Position numbers and translations under genes: made by a program
Notes under the pieces: generated by a model
Databases searched by the model: none
Seen by the model: only the letters and a program-made list of their open reading frames with translations
Told to the model about the DNA's origin: nothing
NCBI RefSeq assembly: GCF_013315265.1
Contig: NZ_JABUFE010000003.1
Span: 1-64,000 of the forward strand
Source of the DNA: Parasulfitobacter algicola
GTDB taxonomy: Bacteria > Pseudomonadota > Alphaproteobacteria > Rhodobacterales > Rhodobacteraceae
Length of the DNA stretch: 64,000 nt
Direction: 5' to 3'
Part shown: positions 26,591 to 36,033 of the stretch, in pieces
Position numbering within the stretch: position 1 is the first letter of the stretch
Layout: each line of letters starts with the position of its first letter

Positions 26591-26824
26591 ATGATTACAC
26601 CGCTGTTTATTACCAACATCCCACCCGTGGGTTGGCTGTTGATTGCGGTCGTCATTCTGGTGTTGTTTGGCCGTGGCAAGATTTCATCACTTATGGGCGA
26701 AGTGGGCAAAGGCATCACATCTTTTCGCAAAGGGGTAAAAGAAGGCACACAAGAGCTTGAGCAAGCCGATGCGGATGCTGCTAAAGATGTCACCCCTGCT
26801 GAAGCTGAGAAAGAAAAGTCCTAA
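26591..26824 (+). CDS. tatA: Twin-arginine translocase subunit TatA
   Basis: 77 residues. One N-terminal membrane helix ([17 protein letters not shown]) is followed by the typical FGRGK hinge, an amphipathic helix and an acidic tail. A strong site GGAGGAAT precedes the ATG. TatA forms the size-flexible pore that exports folded proteins. It is first of tatABC. Candidate clients in this window are the cyclase at 34769 and MlaC at 62361. Confidence 0.95.
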   Translation: MITPLFITNIPPVGWLLIAVVILVLFGRGKISSLMGEVGKGITSFRKGVKEGTQELEQADADAAKDVTPAEAEKEKS

Positions 26825-26851
26825 GGCGCTTGGCCCGGACCGGAGAACCCA

Positions 26852-27292
26852 ATGGGGTGGAGTGAACTTATCCTGATCGGGATTGTTGCCCTGATCGTCG
26901 TGGGTCCCAAGGATTTGCCCGTGATGTTTCGTGCAATGGGCAAGATGATGGCCAAGGTGCGCAGGATGGCTGGTGAATTCCAGTCAGCCATGAGTGAAGC
27001 GGCAGAACAGTCTGGCGCAAATGATATATCGCGTGATTTACGGGGCATGACATCTGCTAAGTCGATGGGATTGGATGCATTGAATGATGCAGCAGACCGG
27101 TTCGATAAATGGGAACCCGGTAAACCTAAGCCAACCCAAGATAAACCTGCCGTCAAAACGGAAACAGAAAAGCTGGCTGAAAAACGTGCAACCGCTGCCC
27201 AGAAAGCCAAAGAGGTTGCTGCAACTAAAGCATCAGCCAAGGCCGATGCTGACAAGCCAGCGGATGCTGGCGGATCGTCTGAGACAAAATAA
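26852..27292 (+). CDS. tatB: Twin-arginine translocase subunit TatB
   Basis: 146 residues. Starts [23 protein letters not shown], the TatB pattern with the Glu and the GPKDLP hinge, then a long charged helix and an Ala/Lys-rich tail. It forms the signal-peptide receptor with TatC. Stop and tatC start overlap (TAATG). Confidence 0.95.
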   Translation: MGWSELILIGIVALIVVGPKDLPVMFRAMGKMMAKVRRMAGEFQSAMSEAAEQSGANDISRDLRGMTSAKSMGLDALNDAADRFDKWEPGKPKPTQDKPAVKTETEKLAEKRATAAQKAKEVAATKASAKADADKPADAGGSSETK

Positions 27293-28143
27293 TGAGCAGC
27301 ACAGAAGATGAGATTGACGATAGCAGCGCGCCGCTGATCGAACATTTGGCAGAACTTCGCAGCCGGCTGATCCGTGCGGCGATTGCTTTTATTATTTGCG
27401 TTTTTGCGTGTTTTTACGTCTGGAACCCGATTTTTAATTTTCTGACGACGCCGATTTGTGCCGCACTTGCAGACCGTGGCCAGGATTGCAGCCTTGTATT
27501 GATCAAGTTGCAAGAAGGCTTTTTTGTCGCCATCCGGATATCGCTTTTGGGCGGCTTTGCATTGGCGTTCCCGGTGATCAGTTATCAGCTATGGCGCTTC
27601 ATTGCGCCGGGGCTTTATAAGTCTGAACGTGGGGCGTTCTTGCCATTCTTGCTGGCGTCACCGTTCATGTTTTTTACGGGGGCATCCTTTGCATTCTTTT
27701 TGGTCATTCCGCTGGCCTTTGACTTCTTTCTGAATTTCCAACAACTGACCGCAACCGGCGATGCTGTTGCAGGAACTGATGCTCCAAGCGTATTGTTCCA
27801 GGGTTCGATAGCAGAATATCTGTCACTGACGATTACCTTCATCATGGCCTTTGGCTTATGTTTCCAGCTGCCGGTTTTACTAAGTCTTTTGGGCAAAGCA
27901 GGTCTGGTGACGGCTAAAGGATTGGCTGTGATGCGCAAATATGCGGTTGTGGCGATCCTTATTTTGGCAGGCATTGTGACACCCCCAGACATTATCACGC
28001 AGGTTATTCTGTTTGTGGCAGTCTATGGTTTGTATGAAATATCAATCTGGCTTGTCTCGGGTATCGAAAAACGCCGAAATGCAAGGTTGCGCGAACAGGG
28101 TCTATTGGATGACGAAGAAGATCTGGCCGGGGATGAACTTTGA
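27292..28143 (+). CDS. tatC: Twin-arginine translocase subunit TatC
   Basis: 283 residues with six membrane helices. The conserved N-terminal [15 protein letters not shown] and the [20 protein letters not shown] segment are characteristic. It binds the twin-arginine motif of exported folded proteins. In many Rhodobacteraceae serS, surE, pcm and a LysM peptidase gene follow; here the DUF815 ATPase overlaps the tatC stop directly. Confidence 0.95.
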   Translation: MSSTEDEIDDSSAPLIEHLAELRSRLIRAAIAFIICVFACFYVWNPIFNFLTTPICAALADRGQDCSLVLIKLQEGFFVAIRISLLGGFALAFPVISYQLWRFIAPGLYKSERGAFLPFLLASPFMFFTGASFAFFLVIPLAFDFFLNFQQLTATGDAVAGTDAPSVLFQGSIAEYLSLTITFIMAFGLCFQLPVLLSLLGKAGLVTAKGLAVMRKYAVVAILILAGIVTPPDIITQVILFVAVYGLYEISIWLVSGIEKRRNARLREQGLLDDEEDLAGDEL

Positions 28144-28976
28144 GTGACCCGCTGGACCGGATCGCCGCCGCGTTAGAACGGATCTGCCCGCCCACGGTGG
28201 ATGTTCCGGATTTTGATGCAGCAGACGCATTTGTTTGGCATGTCGATCCGGACCGGCTGGAGCCTGTACCAAGTGTAAACCGCGTGGCGCTGGATCTGCT
28301 GGTGGGTATCAACAGATCGCGTGACACGTTGCTGGCCAATACGCTACAGTTTGCTAAAGGTCTGCCTGCCAATAATGCGTTGCTTTGGGGCGCGCGGGGC
28401 ATGGGGAAATCGTCGCTGGTCAAAGCAATCCATGCATCAATCGTGGACCAGGGACAGCCTTTAAAAATGGTTGAAGTGCAGCGCGAAGATTTACCATCGA
28501 TCGGGCGCTTGCTAAACCTGCTACGTGGGACCGAAAGGCAGTTTGTTCTGTTCTGCGATGATCTAAGTTTCAGCCACGATGATCAGCATTACAAATCGCT
28601 AAAAGCCGTTTTGGATGGCGGGATTGAAGGACGGCCAGATAACGTCGTGTTGTATGCCACATCGAACAGACGTCATCTGATGCCCCGCGATATGATCGAA
28701 AACGAACGCGGGTCGGCTATTAATCCCGCCGAGGCGGTTGAGGAAAAAGTATCCCTGTCAGATCGCTTTGGGTTGTGGCTTGGGTTTCATGCCTGCGATC
28801 AGGATCAATATCTGGATATGATCCGTGGGTATTGCGCTGCTTACGGTATTCAAATCGACGATGCGACCTTGCGTGCTGAAGCGGTTGAGTGGCAAGCGAC
28901 ACGCGGCAGCAGATCGGGTCGTGTGGCTTGGCAATATTTCATGGATCTTGCAGGGCGACGCGGAATTCAAATCTGA
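28140..28976 (+). CDS. DUF815 family AAA-type ATPase
   Basis: 278 residues, TTG start inside the tatC stop (TTGA overlap). The P-loop [14 protein letters not shown] (residues 83-96) and Walker B-like [10 protein letters not shown] are visible, with sensor [15 protein letters not shown]815 ATPases are conserved but of unclear function. In relatives the gene precedes yajC-secDF; here dnaB follows, tail-to-tail. Translational coupling to tatC could be secondary to the loss of intervening genes. Confidence 0.85.
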   Translation: MSDPLDRIAAALERICPPTVDVPDFDAADAFVWHVDPDRLEPVPSVNRVALDLLVGINRSRDTLLANTLQFAKGLPANNALLWGARGMGKSSLVKAIHASIVDQGQPLKMVEVQREDLPSIGRLLNLLRGTERQFVLFCDDLSFSHDDQHYKSLKAVLDGGIEGRPDNVVLYATSNRRHLMPRDMIENERGSAINPAEAVEEKVSLSDRFGLWLGFHACDQDQYLDMIRGYCAAYGIQIDDATLRAEAVEWQATRGSRSGRVAWQYFMDLAGRRGIQI

Positions 28977-29037
28977 TCAGACGCCCGCGCAATTTTTGTT
29001 CACGTCACGTTGCATCGGCGCAGAGTTTTCCAACTAT

Positions 29038-30522
29038 TTAAAACGTATCATCGTTTTGCTGCCACGGCTTCACCAGGTTGCCAAAACGCGTAAATCGACC
29101 TTCAAAACTAAGATCCACTGTTCCAATGGGGCCGTGGCGCTGTTTGCCGATAACCACTTCGGCTTTGCCGTGCAGCTGTTCCATTTCTTCTTGCCATTTA
29201 GCCATGGCTTCCAGATCGTGATCACCCGGTTTTTCACGTTCTTTATAATATTCTTCGCGGAAGACGAACATCACGACATCGGCGTCTTGCTCAATCGATC
29301 CGGATTCGCGCAAATCTGATAGCTGCGGGCGTTTGTCTTCGCGGTTTTCAACCTGACGTGACAGCTGTGACAGTGCCACAACGGGAATATCCAATTCCTT
29401 GGCGATGGCTTTCAGTCCCATGGTGATTTCTGAAATCTCATTTACCCGGTTTTCGGATCGTCCGGTGCCGCGTACCAGCTGCAAATAGTCAACCATCAGA
29501 ACATCCAGACCATGGGTCCGTTTTAGCCGACGGGCGCGGGCGGCCAGTTGGGCGATGGGCAGGGCAGGCGTGTCATCGATGTAAAGCGGACAGGCTTCAA
29601 GCGATTTGGCGGCTTCGACAAAGCGCCTGAATTCAGCTTCGGTCATATCACCGCGGCGGATCTGTTCGGACGGCACTTCGGATGCTTCTGACAAGATACG
29701 CGCAGCCAATTGTTCGGCCGACATCTCAAGGGAATAGAACCCTACAACGCCGCCATCCACGGCCCCCTCAGACCCATCAGCCAGTTTGCCTTTTTTATAA
29801 GCCTTCGCGATGTTGAAAGCGATATTCGTCGCCAGAGAGGTTTTGCCCATCGACGGTCGCCCGGCCAAGATCAACAGGTCTGACCGGTGCAATCCACCCA
29901 GCTTTTTATCCATATCAATCAAACCGGTGGAGACACCGGCCAGCCCGCCTTCGCGTTGGTAAGCGGCATTAGCAACATTCACCGCATCAGTGACCGCGCT
30001 TAGAAAACTTTGAAAGCCACGTTCAGTTTGACCTTGTTCAGCCAGTGAATAAAGTTGCTGTTCAGCTTCGACGATCTGTTCACGTGGTTCACTGTCAACA
30101 TCGACCTTAGCTGCTTTCGCGGCAATGTCATTTCCAACACGGATCAATTCGCGTCGCACAGCCAGATCATAGATGATTTGCGCGTAATCACGGGCTGCAA
30201 AGGCACTGATCGCAGCGCCGGCAAGACGCGCCAAATAAGCAGGGCCGCCCAATTCAGCAAGACCTTCGTGATCTTCCAGAAAAGCTTTCAGGGTGACGGG
30301 CGAGGCCAAGTTATTTTGCGTAATCCGGCGTGCAGCTGTTTCGAAAATTACGGCATGGACGGGATCATAAAAATGTTCGGCACCGATGATCGAAGCGACA
30401 CGGTCAAAAATTTCATTATTCGTCAGAATGGCGCCCAGCAACTGTTGCTCGGCCTCGATGGAATGCGGCACGGTATCCGCAACTTCACCATCGACAGGTT
30501 TGATTGTCGCCAATTCGTTCAT
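29038..30522 (-). CDS. dnaB: Replicative DNA helicase DnaB
   Basis: Hexameric helicase that opens the replication fork. 494 residues from the ATG at 30522 (MNELATIKPVDGEVADTVPHS). A longer frame to 30651 has no homology in its first 43 residues. It has an N-terminal primase-interacting domain (PHSIEAEQQLLGAILTNNE), Walker A GRPSMGKTSLA, and the C-terminal DLRESGSIEQDADVVMF motif. It lies downstream of pyrC-pyrE on the same strand. In many relatives alr follows dnaB; here it does not. Confidence 0.95.
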   Translation of the reverse strand: MNELATIKPVDGEVADTVPHSIEAEQQLLGAILTNNEIFDRVASIIGAEHFYDPVHAVIFETAARRITQNNLASPVTLKAFLEDHEGLAELGGPAYLARLAGAAISAFAARDYAQIIYDLAVRRELIRVGNDIAAKAAKVDVDSEPREQIVEAEQQLYSLAEQGQTERGFQSFLSAVTDAVNVANAAYQREGGLAGVSTGLIDMDKKLGGLHRSDLLILAGRPSMGKTSLATNIAFNIAKAYKKGKLADGSEGAVDGGVVGFYSLEMSAEQLAARILSEASEVPSEQIRRGDMTEAEFRRFVEAAKSLEACPLYIDDTPALPIAQLAARARRLKRTHGLDVLMVDYLQLVRGTGRSENRVNEISEITMGLKAIAKELDIPVVALSQLSRQVENREDKRPQLSDLRESGSIEQDADVVMFVFREEYYKEREKPGDHDLEAMAKWQEEMEQLHGKAEVVIGKQRHGPIGTVDLSFEGRFTRFGNLVKPWQQNDDTF

Positions 30523-30590
30523 TGTTCTGCCCGTCTTTTCATTTGAACGATCTGATAGCAGTTTGGACCCAGTATAATCCATGTGTAAAG

Positions 30591-30747
30591 GTCTGTGGAC
30601 TGTACTGTGCGCAAAACTGTTAGTAAAAAATTCGATGACAGTGTTAATCAAATTGTAGCGGTACCGCAGATCTATGGCTACTATATTTTGAATAAAATCG
30701 TGATTCTGTGGACAGTTTTATTCACAGGCCCGACAAAGTTATCCACT
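30591..30747. promoter_or_regulatory. Cluster of DnaA-box-like 9-mers upstream of dnaB
   Basis: The AT-rich gap between dnaB and pyrE contains TTATTCACA (30718-30726) and TTATCCACT (30739-30747). On the other strand it contains CTGTCCACA (complement of 30707-30715) and a weaker CAGTCCACA (complement of 30594-30602). The consensus box is TTATCCACA. One box overlaps the pyrE stop codon. This could regulate dnaB or be chance. Confidence 0.35.
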
Positions 30748-31416
30748 TCTTTCCGACTGCCATTTACGTGGATCATTCAAAAATATCTCAACCTCGGACA
30801 ACGTATTCGTATCAAAGGCTTTTTGCGCTTTCGCCTCGGCCAGGACATCCCACCAAGTGCAAAGCGAATGCAATTTGATGCCGTGATCGCCCAAAGTTTT
30901 CTCTGTATCGGGGAAAATCCCGTAATAGAAAATCACCGCCGTGTGCCCGCAGGTGGCACCCGTTTCGCGGATCGCATCAACAAAACTCAGCTTTGATCCG
31001 CCATCGGTCGTCAGGTCCTCGACCAGCAGCACGCGCTGACCCTCAGACATCGCCCCTTCGATCCGCGCGTTGCGGCCATACCCCTTGGGTTTTTTGCGCA
31101 CATAGGTCATGGGCAGCGCCATCCGTTCGGCGACCATCGCGGCAAAGGGGATGCCCGCCGTTTCACCGCCCGCGATATTATCAAAGGCCTCAAACCCCGC
31201 ATCCCGCATGACGGTGACGGTCAGAAAATCCATCAGCGTCGACCGGATGCGCGGATAGCTGATCAGTTTGCGGCAATCAATATACGTGGGCGAGGGCAGG
31301 CCCGAGGCCAGCGTAAACGGCTCATCTGCATTGAAGTGCACCGCCTTGATTTCCAGCAGCATCCGCGCAGTCAGGCGGGCCATTTCAGGGGCATCGGGAA
31401 AACTTGTGGGGATCAT
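30739..31416 (-). CDS. pyrE: Orotate phosphoribosyltransferase
   Basis: Converts orotate and PRPP to OMP in pyrimidine synthesis. 225 residues. The PRPP motif [15 protein letters not shown] is intact, with [18 protein letters not shown] and the N-terminal [16 protein letters not shown]. It overlaps the pyrC stop by 4 bases. The DNA is GC-richer than its neighbours for most of its length. Confidence 0.95.
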   Translation of the reverse strand: MIPTSFPDAPEMARLTARMLLEIKAVHFNADEPFTLASGLPSPTYIDCRKLISYPRIRSTLMDFLTVTVMRDAGFEAFDNIAGGETAGIPFAAMVAERMALPMTYVRKKPKGYGRNARIEGAMSEGQRVLLVEDLTTDGGSKLSFVDAIRETGATCGHTAVIFYYGIFPDTEKTLGDHGIKLHSLCTWWDVLAEAKAQKAFDTNTLSEVEIFLNDPRKWQSERSG

Positions 31417-32459
31417 GCGTCAACCTCAATACGCCAGCGCAGGGGAAAACCCGGGTCAAAGACCGTCACGGGGCCGTCGCCGGTGTGGATTTTGTCGGGA
31501 TAAGCGATCGGATCGCCTTTGATCAGGGTGATCCGGGTGTCGTTCGGGGGCAGGCCATAGAACGCCGGGCCGTTCAGGCTGGCGAACCCTTCCAGCCTTT
31601 CCAGGGCGCCCGCGGCCTCAAACACCTCGGCCAGGCAGGACATGGTGTTTGTCGCGGAAAACACCCCCGCACAGCCGCAAGCGCTTTCTTTATTCGGGTC
31701 CGTATGCGGTGCGCTGTCGGTGCCCAGGAAAAACCGTGCGTCGCCGCTGGTTGCGGCGGCAACCAGAGCCTGACGGTGGCTTTCGCGCTTGGCCACTGGC
31801 AGGCAGTAGTAATGCGGTCTGATCCCGCCCACCAGCATGTGGTTGCGGTTGATGATCAGGTGGTGCGTCGTGATCGTCGCGCCCAGATCGGCCGGGTTGC
31901 TTTGCACATAATCCACCGCGTCGCGGGTTGTCACATGCTCCATCACCACGCGCAGCCCCGGTGTGGTGCGGCGGATCGGGTCCAGCACGCGGTCGATGAA
32001 CACGGCCTCGCGGTCAAAGATGTCGATGTCGGCATCCACGACCTCGCCATGGACGCAAAGGGGCATGCCGATTTCAGCCATCTTCTCTAGCACCGGGCGC
32101 ACCTTGTCGAAGTCGCGCACACCCGAGGCTGAATTCGTCGTGGCCCCCGCCGGATAAAGCTTGACCGACGTGACCAGCCCGCTGGCGTGGGCGGCGGCGA
32201 CATCGTCGGGGTCGGTGTCTTCGGTTAGATAGAGCGTCATCAGTGGGGTAAATGTGGCCCCATCCGGCATCGCAGCCATGATCCGGTCGCGGTAGGCGGC
32301 GGCGTCAGCACCTGTCACCACGGGCGGTACAAGGTTCGGCATCACAATCGCGCGGGCGAAATGACGGGTGGTTTCAGGCAGAACGCCCTGCAGCATCGCC
32401 CCATCGCGCAGGTGAAGATGCCAGTCGTCAGGGCGGCGTATAGTCAGTTCTTGCGTCAT
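31413..32459 (-). CDS. pyrC: Dihydroorotase
   Basis: Zinc amidohydrolase closing carbamoyl-aspartate to dihydroorotate. 348 residues, the E. coli PyrC class. Metal-binding motifs are [12 protein letters not shown] near the N terminus, the lysine in [17 protein letters not shown], and [16 protein letters not shown]. The product starts [13 protein letters not shown]. It is coupled to pyrE. A hand count of one 60-base line (31441-31500) gives 38 G/C, well above surrounding genes. Confidence 0.95.
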   Translation of the reverse strand: MTQELTIRRPDDWHLHLRDGAMLQGVLPETTRHFARAIVMPNLVPPVVTGADAAAYRDRIMAAMPDGATFTPLMTLYLTEDTDPDDVAAAHASGLVTSVKLYPAGATTNSASGVRDFDKVRPVLEKMAEIGMPLCVHGEVVDADIDIFDREAVFIDRVLDPIRRTTPGLRVVMEHVTTRDAVDYVQSNPADLGATITTHHLIINRNHMLVGGIRPHYYCLPVAKRESHRQALVAAATSGDARFFLGTDSAPHTDPNKESACGCAGVFSATNTMSCLAEVFEAAGALERLEGFASLNGPAFYGLPPNDTRITLIKGDPIAYPDKIHTGDGPVTVFDPGFPLRWRIEVDA

Positions 32460-32606
32460 GCGGATCGCTTACACAATCTGCGCGCGCAGCACCATGGGGA
32501 TATGTGCCTAAAAATTATGCAGCGACTTGGAATTGAGCTTGGCAAAACTGGAATTGACACGCTTGGGATTGATGCGTGGTGTATTGGTCGTCACTCTGAT
32601 TAGGAC

Positions 32607-33425
32607 ATGTTTGATACCACATCTCAGATCATGCAGCGCACCAGGGGCCGTGCCAGTGTTGGCGTTGCTTTGCGTGGGATGCAAACAAGATTGCAGCATT
32701 TGCATCAGTCAGGATCCGCCAAAGCGATGTTGCCAAATGTGTATTCATCCATGCCTGAGGTTGTTTTTCTGAACACTGCCGGGGGGTTAACGGGGGGTGA
32801 CAATCTGGAATTCAGCGTCACGGCAGGCAAGGGCACATCCGTTATTGCAACGACGCAGACGGCAGAACGGGTCTATGCAAGTGCAAGTGGTGTGGCCCAA
32901 GTTGACGTGACACTCAAAGCGGACGCGGGGGCAATACTGCATTGGTTGCCGCAGGAAACGATCCTTTTTGATCATGGATCGCTGGATCGCAGCACAGATG
33001 TGCATTTGGCGAACGATGCGCAGTTTCTGGGCGTTGAGACTATTGTTCTGGGGCGTGCTGCAATGGGCGAGACAGTGGAAAAGATGCATCTGCTTGACCG
33101 ACGCCGCATTTTTCGCGCAGGTCAACCGATTATGATTGAACCTGTGAAGATCACATCAGGAACCTTGCAGGACCGGCATAATTGCGCCACGCTGGCTTCG
33201 GCCCGGGCATTTACGACGATTGTTTTCTGCGCCCAAGGGGCCGAAGATGTGCTGGTCGGTATTCGCGAGGTCCTACCAGATGATTCGGTGGCCGCAGCCT
33301 CTGCTTGGGATGGAAAATGTGTGGTTCGGATAATGGCAGATGATGCATTTCCCTTACGTCATGCCACAGCGCGCGTTTTGGAAAAGTTGCGGGTGGCACC
33401 GCTGCCTCGTGTTTGGCAAATGTAA
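32607..33425 (+). CDS. ureD: Urease accessory protein UreD
   Basis: 272 residues. UreD scaffolds nickel insertion into apo-urease together with UreF and UreG. Family signatures are [40 protein letters not shown], and [13 protein letters not shown] at the end. The ATG at 32607 is followed by [19 protein letters not shown]. It is first gene of the rightward urease locus, 11 bases before ureA, and divergent from pyrC. Confidence 0.92.
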   Translation: MFDTTSQIMQRTRGRASVGVALRGMQTRLQHLHQSGSAKAMLPNVYSSMPEVVFLNTAGGLTGGDNLEFSVTAGKGTSVIATTQTAERVYASASGVAQVDVTLKADAGAILHWLPQETILFDHGSLDRSTDVHLANDAQFLGVETIVLGRAAMGETVEKMHLLDRRRIFRAGQPIMIEPVKITSGTLQDRHNCATLASARAFTTIVFCAQGAEDVLVGIREVLPDDSVAAASAWDGKCVVRIMADDAFPLRHATARVLEKLRVAPLPRVWQM

Positions 33426-33436
33426 CAGGATCTAAA

Positions 33437-33739
33437 ATGAATCTGACACCTCGTGAAAAAGATAAGCTGCTGATCAGTCTGGCGGCCATGGTGGCACGCG
33501 GACGGCTGGACCGGGGCGTAAAACTGAACCATCCCGAGGCGATTGCGATCATCACGGATTTCGTCGTCGAGGGCGCGCGTGATGGTCGATCTGTGGCTGA
33601 TCTGATGGAAGCAGGCGCACATGTAATCACGGCTGATCAATGTATGACGGGCATTCCTGAGATGATTCATGACGTACAGGTCGAAGCGACATTTCCAGAT
33701 GGCACCAAATTGGTTACAGTTCATCATCCCATAAGGTAA
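33437..33739 (+). CDS. ureA: Urease gamma subunit
   Basis: 100 residues, exactly the usual size. Starts [23 protein letters not shown] and contains [20 protein letters not shown] and the [14 protein letters not shown] block. Part of the structural UreABC enzyme that splits urea into ammonia and carbamate. An in-frame ATG 24 bases earlier lies in the ureD end and is not used by relatives. Confidence 0.95.
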   Translation: MNLTPREKDKLLISLAAMVARGRLDRGVKLNHPEAIAIITDFVVEGARDGRSVADLMEAGAHVITADQCMTGIPEMIHDVQVEATFPDGTKLVTVHHPIR

Positions 33740-33754
33740 GCAAAGGAATTACCC

Positions 33755-34057
33755 ATGCTTGGAAATCTTATCATCGGCGCTTTGGCAGGGTATCTGGTCC
33801 CTCATGTTGAACCGCACCTGAAGAAATTTCTGGAACAGGTCGCTTTGGATGAACTGAAGCTGGACCCCAATGAACTTGATCTTTTAACACTTATTTTCAT
33901 GCTGATCTGTGCGGCTGTCTTATGTGCTTTGCTTGGCATTTACAGTTCGGCGTTTCTACTGGCGCTTGGGGCCGGTCTGGGCCTGTTCGGTAAGCGGATT
34001 TACCATTTTGTAAAGGTCAAGGTAATCAAGGCCGACAGAACAAAGAACGACACATGA
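33755..34057 (+). CDS. Small membrane protein within the urease locus
   Basis: 100 residues with an N-terminal hydrophobic stretch and a strong helix pair around residues 43-80 ([34 protein letters not shown]), then a basic tail. No family recognised. It sits between ureA and ureB, overlapping ureB by 4 bases, so it is translated with urease. It might be an ammonium/urea-related or simply structural membrane protein; no evidence decides. Confidence 0.6.
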   Translation: MLGNLIIGALAGYLVPHVEPHLKKFLEQVALDELKLDPNELDLLTLIFMLICAAVLCALLGIYSSAFLLALGAGLGLFGKRIYHFVKVKVIKADRTKNDT

Positions 34058-34359
34058 TCCCCGGCCAAGTCTTTCCTGCACAGGGCGATATCACCCTGAA
34101 CGACGGGGCCGAGGTCATCGTGCTGGTCGTCGCCAATACAGGCGACCGGCCCGTTCAAGTTGGCAGCCACTATCATTTCGCTGAAACCAACCCGGGTTTA
34201 TCGTTTGATCGTGAAACGGCGCGCGGCATGCGATTGGATATTGCCGCAGGCACAGCTGTACGGTTTGAACCGGGCCAAACACGCGAAGTCCGTTTGGTAC
34301 CGTTAAGTGGTGCGCGCAAGGTCTATGGTTTCAATCAAAAAGTGATGGGTTCGTTATGA
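34054..34359 (+). CDS. ureB: Urease beta subunit
   Basis: 101 residues, standard length. Begins [21 protein letters not shown] and has the conserved [20 protein letters not shown] and [18 protein letters not shown]. Overlaps the following LprI-like gene by 4 bases. Confidence 0.95.
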   Translation: MIPGQVFPAQGDITLNDGAEVIVLVVANTGDRPVQVGSHYHFAETNPGLSFDRETARGMRLDIAAGTAVRFEPGQTREVRLVPLSGARKVYGFNQKVMGSL

Positions 34360-34715
34360 GGTTCTATCTTTTCATCCTTGCTTTCCTTTGCCCCATGGCC
34401 CTTTGGGCTGACTGTATGAACACAGCGCGCACTCAACCCGAGATGACGAATTGCGCCAAGACGAACTGGCAGACTGCGGATAATGCGCTTAATAACGCAT
34501 GGTCGCAGTTGAAACCCGCTTATGACTGCGCCGGGTTGGGGGATGATTTGCTGACAGCTCAACGTAATTGGCTGACATTCCGCGATACGCAATGCATGGC
34601 CGAACGTAATTTTTATCGCGGGGGGTCTATTGAGCCGATGATATATTTTGTCTGTCTTGAGCGACTGACAGAACGCCGCACAGAAGATTTGCTGAAAATG
34701 ATGGGGCCTGCGTGA
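34356..34715 (+). CDS. LprI-like (DUF1311) secreted protein
   Basis: 119 residues with a cleavable signal ([18 protein letters not shown]). It has the DUF1311 pattern: [20 protein letters not shown], then [15 protein letters not shown] and the C-terminal [15 protein letters not shown], with four Cys likely paired. LprI proteins inhibit lysozyme in some bacteria, but most DUF1311 members are uncharacterised. It is coupled to ureB, an unusual partner for a periplasmic protein. Confidence 0.75.
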   Translation: MRFYLFILAFLCPMALWADCMNTARTQPEMTNCAKTNWQTADNALNNAWSQLKPAYDCAGLGDDLLTAQRNWLTFRDTQCMAERNFYRGGSIEPMIYFVCLERLTERRTEDLLKMMGPA

Positions 34716-34768
34716 ATTTTGTCGACTGAATCTGAGCCCAAATCGACCTGAAACAAGGAGCGAGAAAC

Positions 34769-35581
34769 ATGTGTGATGTCTGTGTTATGAATTCGGTAAA
34801 AGAACGAATGCTATCGCGGCGATCCTTTTTTGCGGCAGGTGCTGCCGCGACGGCTGCGGTTGCGACGGCCAACACAACGCCCGCAATGGCTGCGGGACAC
34901 GCAAGCGTGGTTGATATGACCCATGTGCTGGATGCTGAGTTCCCGACATTCTTTGGTGTGCCGGGTATTTCCTATGATCCGGGAGCAACCTTTGCCGAAA
35001 ATGGCTATAATCTGTTCAATCTGACGATCAATGAACATACAGGAACCCATGTTGATGCGCCTTTGCATTTTTCGGCGGACGGACAATCTGTTGATGAAAT
35101 CCCGGTTGAGAACCTGATTTGTCCGCTGTGCGTCATTCACATTCATGCAAAAGCGGCGGATGATCCCGATGCACAGGTGACGCCTGATGATCTGAACGCC
35201 TGGATTTCAACCAATGGTCCGATTCCGGATGGTGCTTGTGTTGCAATGCATTCTGGTTGGTCTGAAAAAGTCGCGACGCCTGCGTATCGCGGTGTCGATG
35301 ATGCGGGTACGATGCATTTTCCTGGGTTCCATATTGAGGCCACGCAGATGCTGCTTGAGGAAACCAATTCCGTTGCCATGGCTGTCGATAGCCTGTCGCT
35401 GGATCATGGTCCATCTGGTGATTTTGCAACTCATTATGCTTGGCTGCCTGCAGGGCGATACGGCATTGAAAACCTTGCAGGTCTTGGAAATGTACCCGCT
35501 GCAGGTGCAACATTGATTGTGGGTGCGCCAAAGATTGGCGGTGGAACTGGCGGCCCTGCACGTATTTTTGCGATGGTCTGA
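34769..35581 (+). CDS. Cyclase family protein (kynurenine-formamidase-like) with Tat signal
   Basis: 270 residues. A twin-arginine signal (LSRRSFFAAGAAATAAVA) around residue 17 predicts export folded through TatABC. The metal-binding cyclase motif NEHTGTHVDAPLHF (H-x-G-T-H-x-D-x-P-x-H) lies near residue 92, and FPGFHIEATQMLLEE near residue 190. Members hydrolyse or cyclise amides such as N-formylkynurenine; the substrate here is unknown. The start at 34769 has AAGGAGCGAG just upstream. The stop overlaps the next gene by one base. Confidence 0.85.
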   Translation: MCDVCVMNSVKERMLSRRSFFAAGAAATAAVATANTTPAMAAGHASVVDMTHVLDAEFPTFFGVPGISYDPGATFAENGYNLFNLTINEHTGTHVDAPLHFSADGQSVDEIPVENLICPLCVIHIHAKAADDPDAQVTPDDLNAWISTNGPIPDGACVAMHSGWSEKVATPAYRGVDDAGTMHFPGFHIEATQMLLEETNSVAMAVDSLSLDHGPSGDFATHYAWLPAGRYGIENLAGLGNVPAAGATLIVGAPKIGGGTGGPARIFAMV

Positions 35582-35976
35582 TGGCGACAGTTTCCTTGAT
35601 CACTGATGATGACGCCAGCGCCGATGTGTTGGACGTTTTCAACGAAATACGTGCGGTGCGTGGCACCAATTACGTGAACAACTTCTGGCGCGCCTTGGCC
35701 CATGATCCGGCTTTGTTGCGCGCCACATGGGACCGTTTGAAAACCGTCATGGCCCCTGGCGCCTTGAATCCGATGGTCAAGGAAATGCTGTATGTCGCAG
35801 TCTCGACCGTAAACGGCTGCGAATATTGCGTTCATTCCCATACGGCGGCGGCTAAAGCTAAAGGCATGACAGACGAGATGTACGGCGAACTGCTGGCCGT
35901 GATCGGAATGGCAAGCCAGACGAATGCGTTGGCGACAGGGCTTCAGGTGCCTGTGGATGAGATATTTGAGGTGTGA
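35581..35976 (+). CDS. Carboxymuconolactone decarboxylase (AhpD-like) family protein
   Basis: 131 residues. The redox-type active site is CEYCVHSHTAAAKAKG near residue 80, the C-x-x-C-x-x-x-H pattern of AhpD-like alkylhydroperoxidase folds. It is probably cytoplasmic. Translationally coupled to the cyclase gene; the two form an inserted pair between ureB and ureC. The reaction is not predictable from sequence. Confidence 0.85.
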   Translation: MATVSLITDDDASADVLDVFNEIRAVRGTNYVNNFWRALAHDPALLRATWDRLKTVMAPGALNPMVKEMLYVAVSTVNGCEYCVHSHTAAAKAKGMTDEMYGELLAVIGMASQTNALATGLQVPVDEIFEV

Positions 35977-36033
35977 TGTAATATGTCCTTTTTTAAATCC
36001 CAAATAGCTTTGTGAATTAGACGGAGTTTTGTA

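Noticed and set aside
31404-32090. 228-codon plus-strand frame over pyrC
   Set aside because: Antisense shadow produced by GC-rich codons of pyrC.
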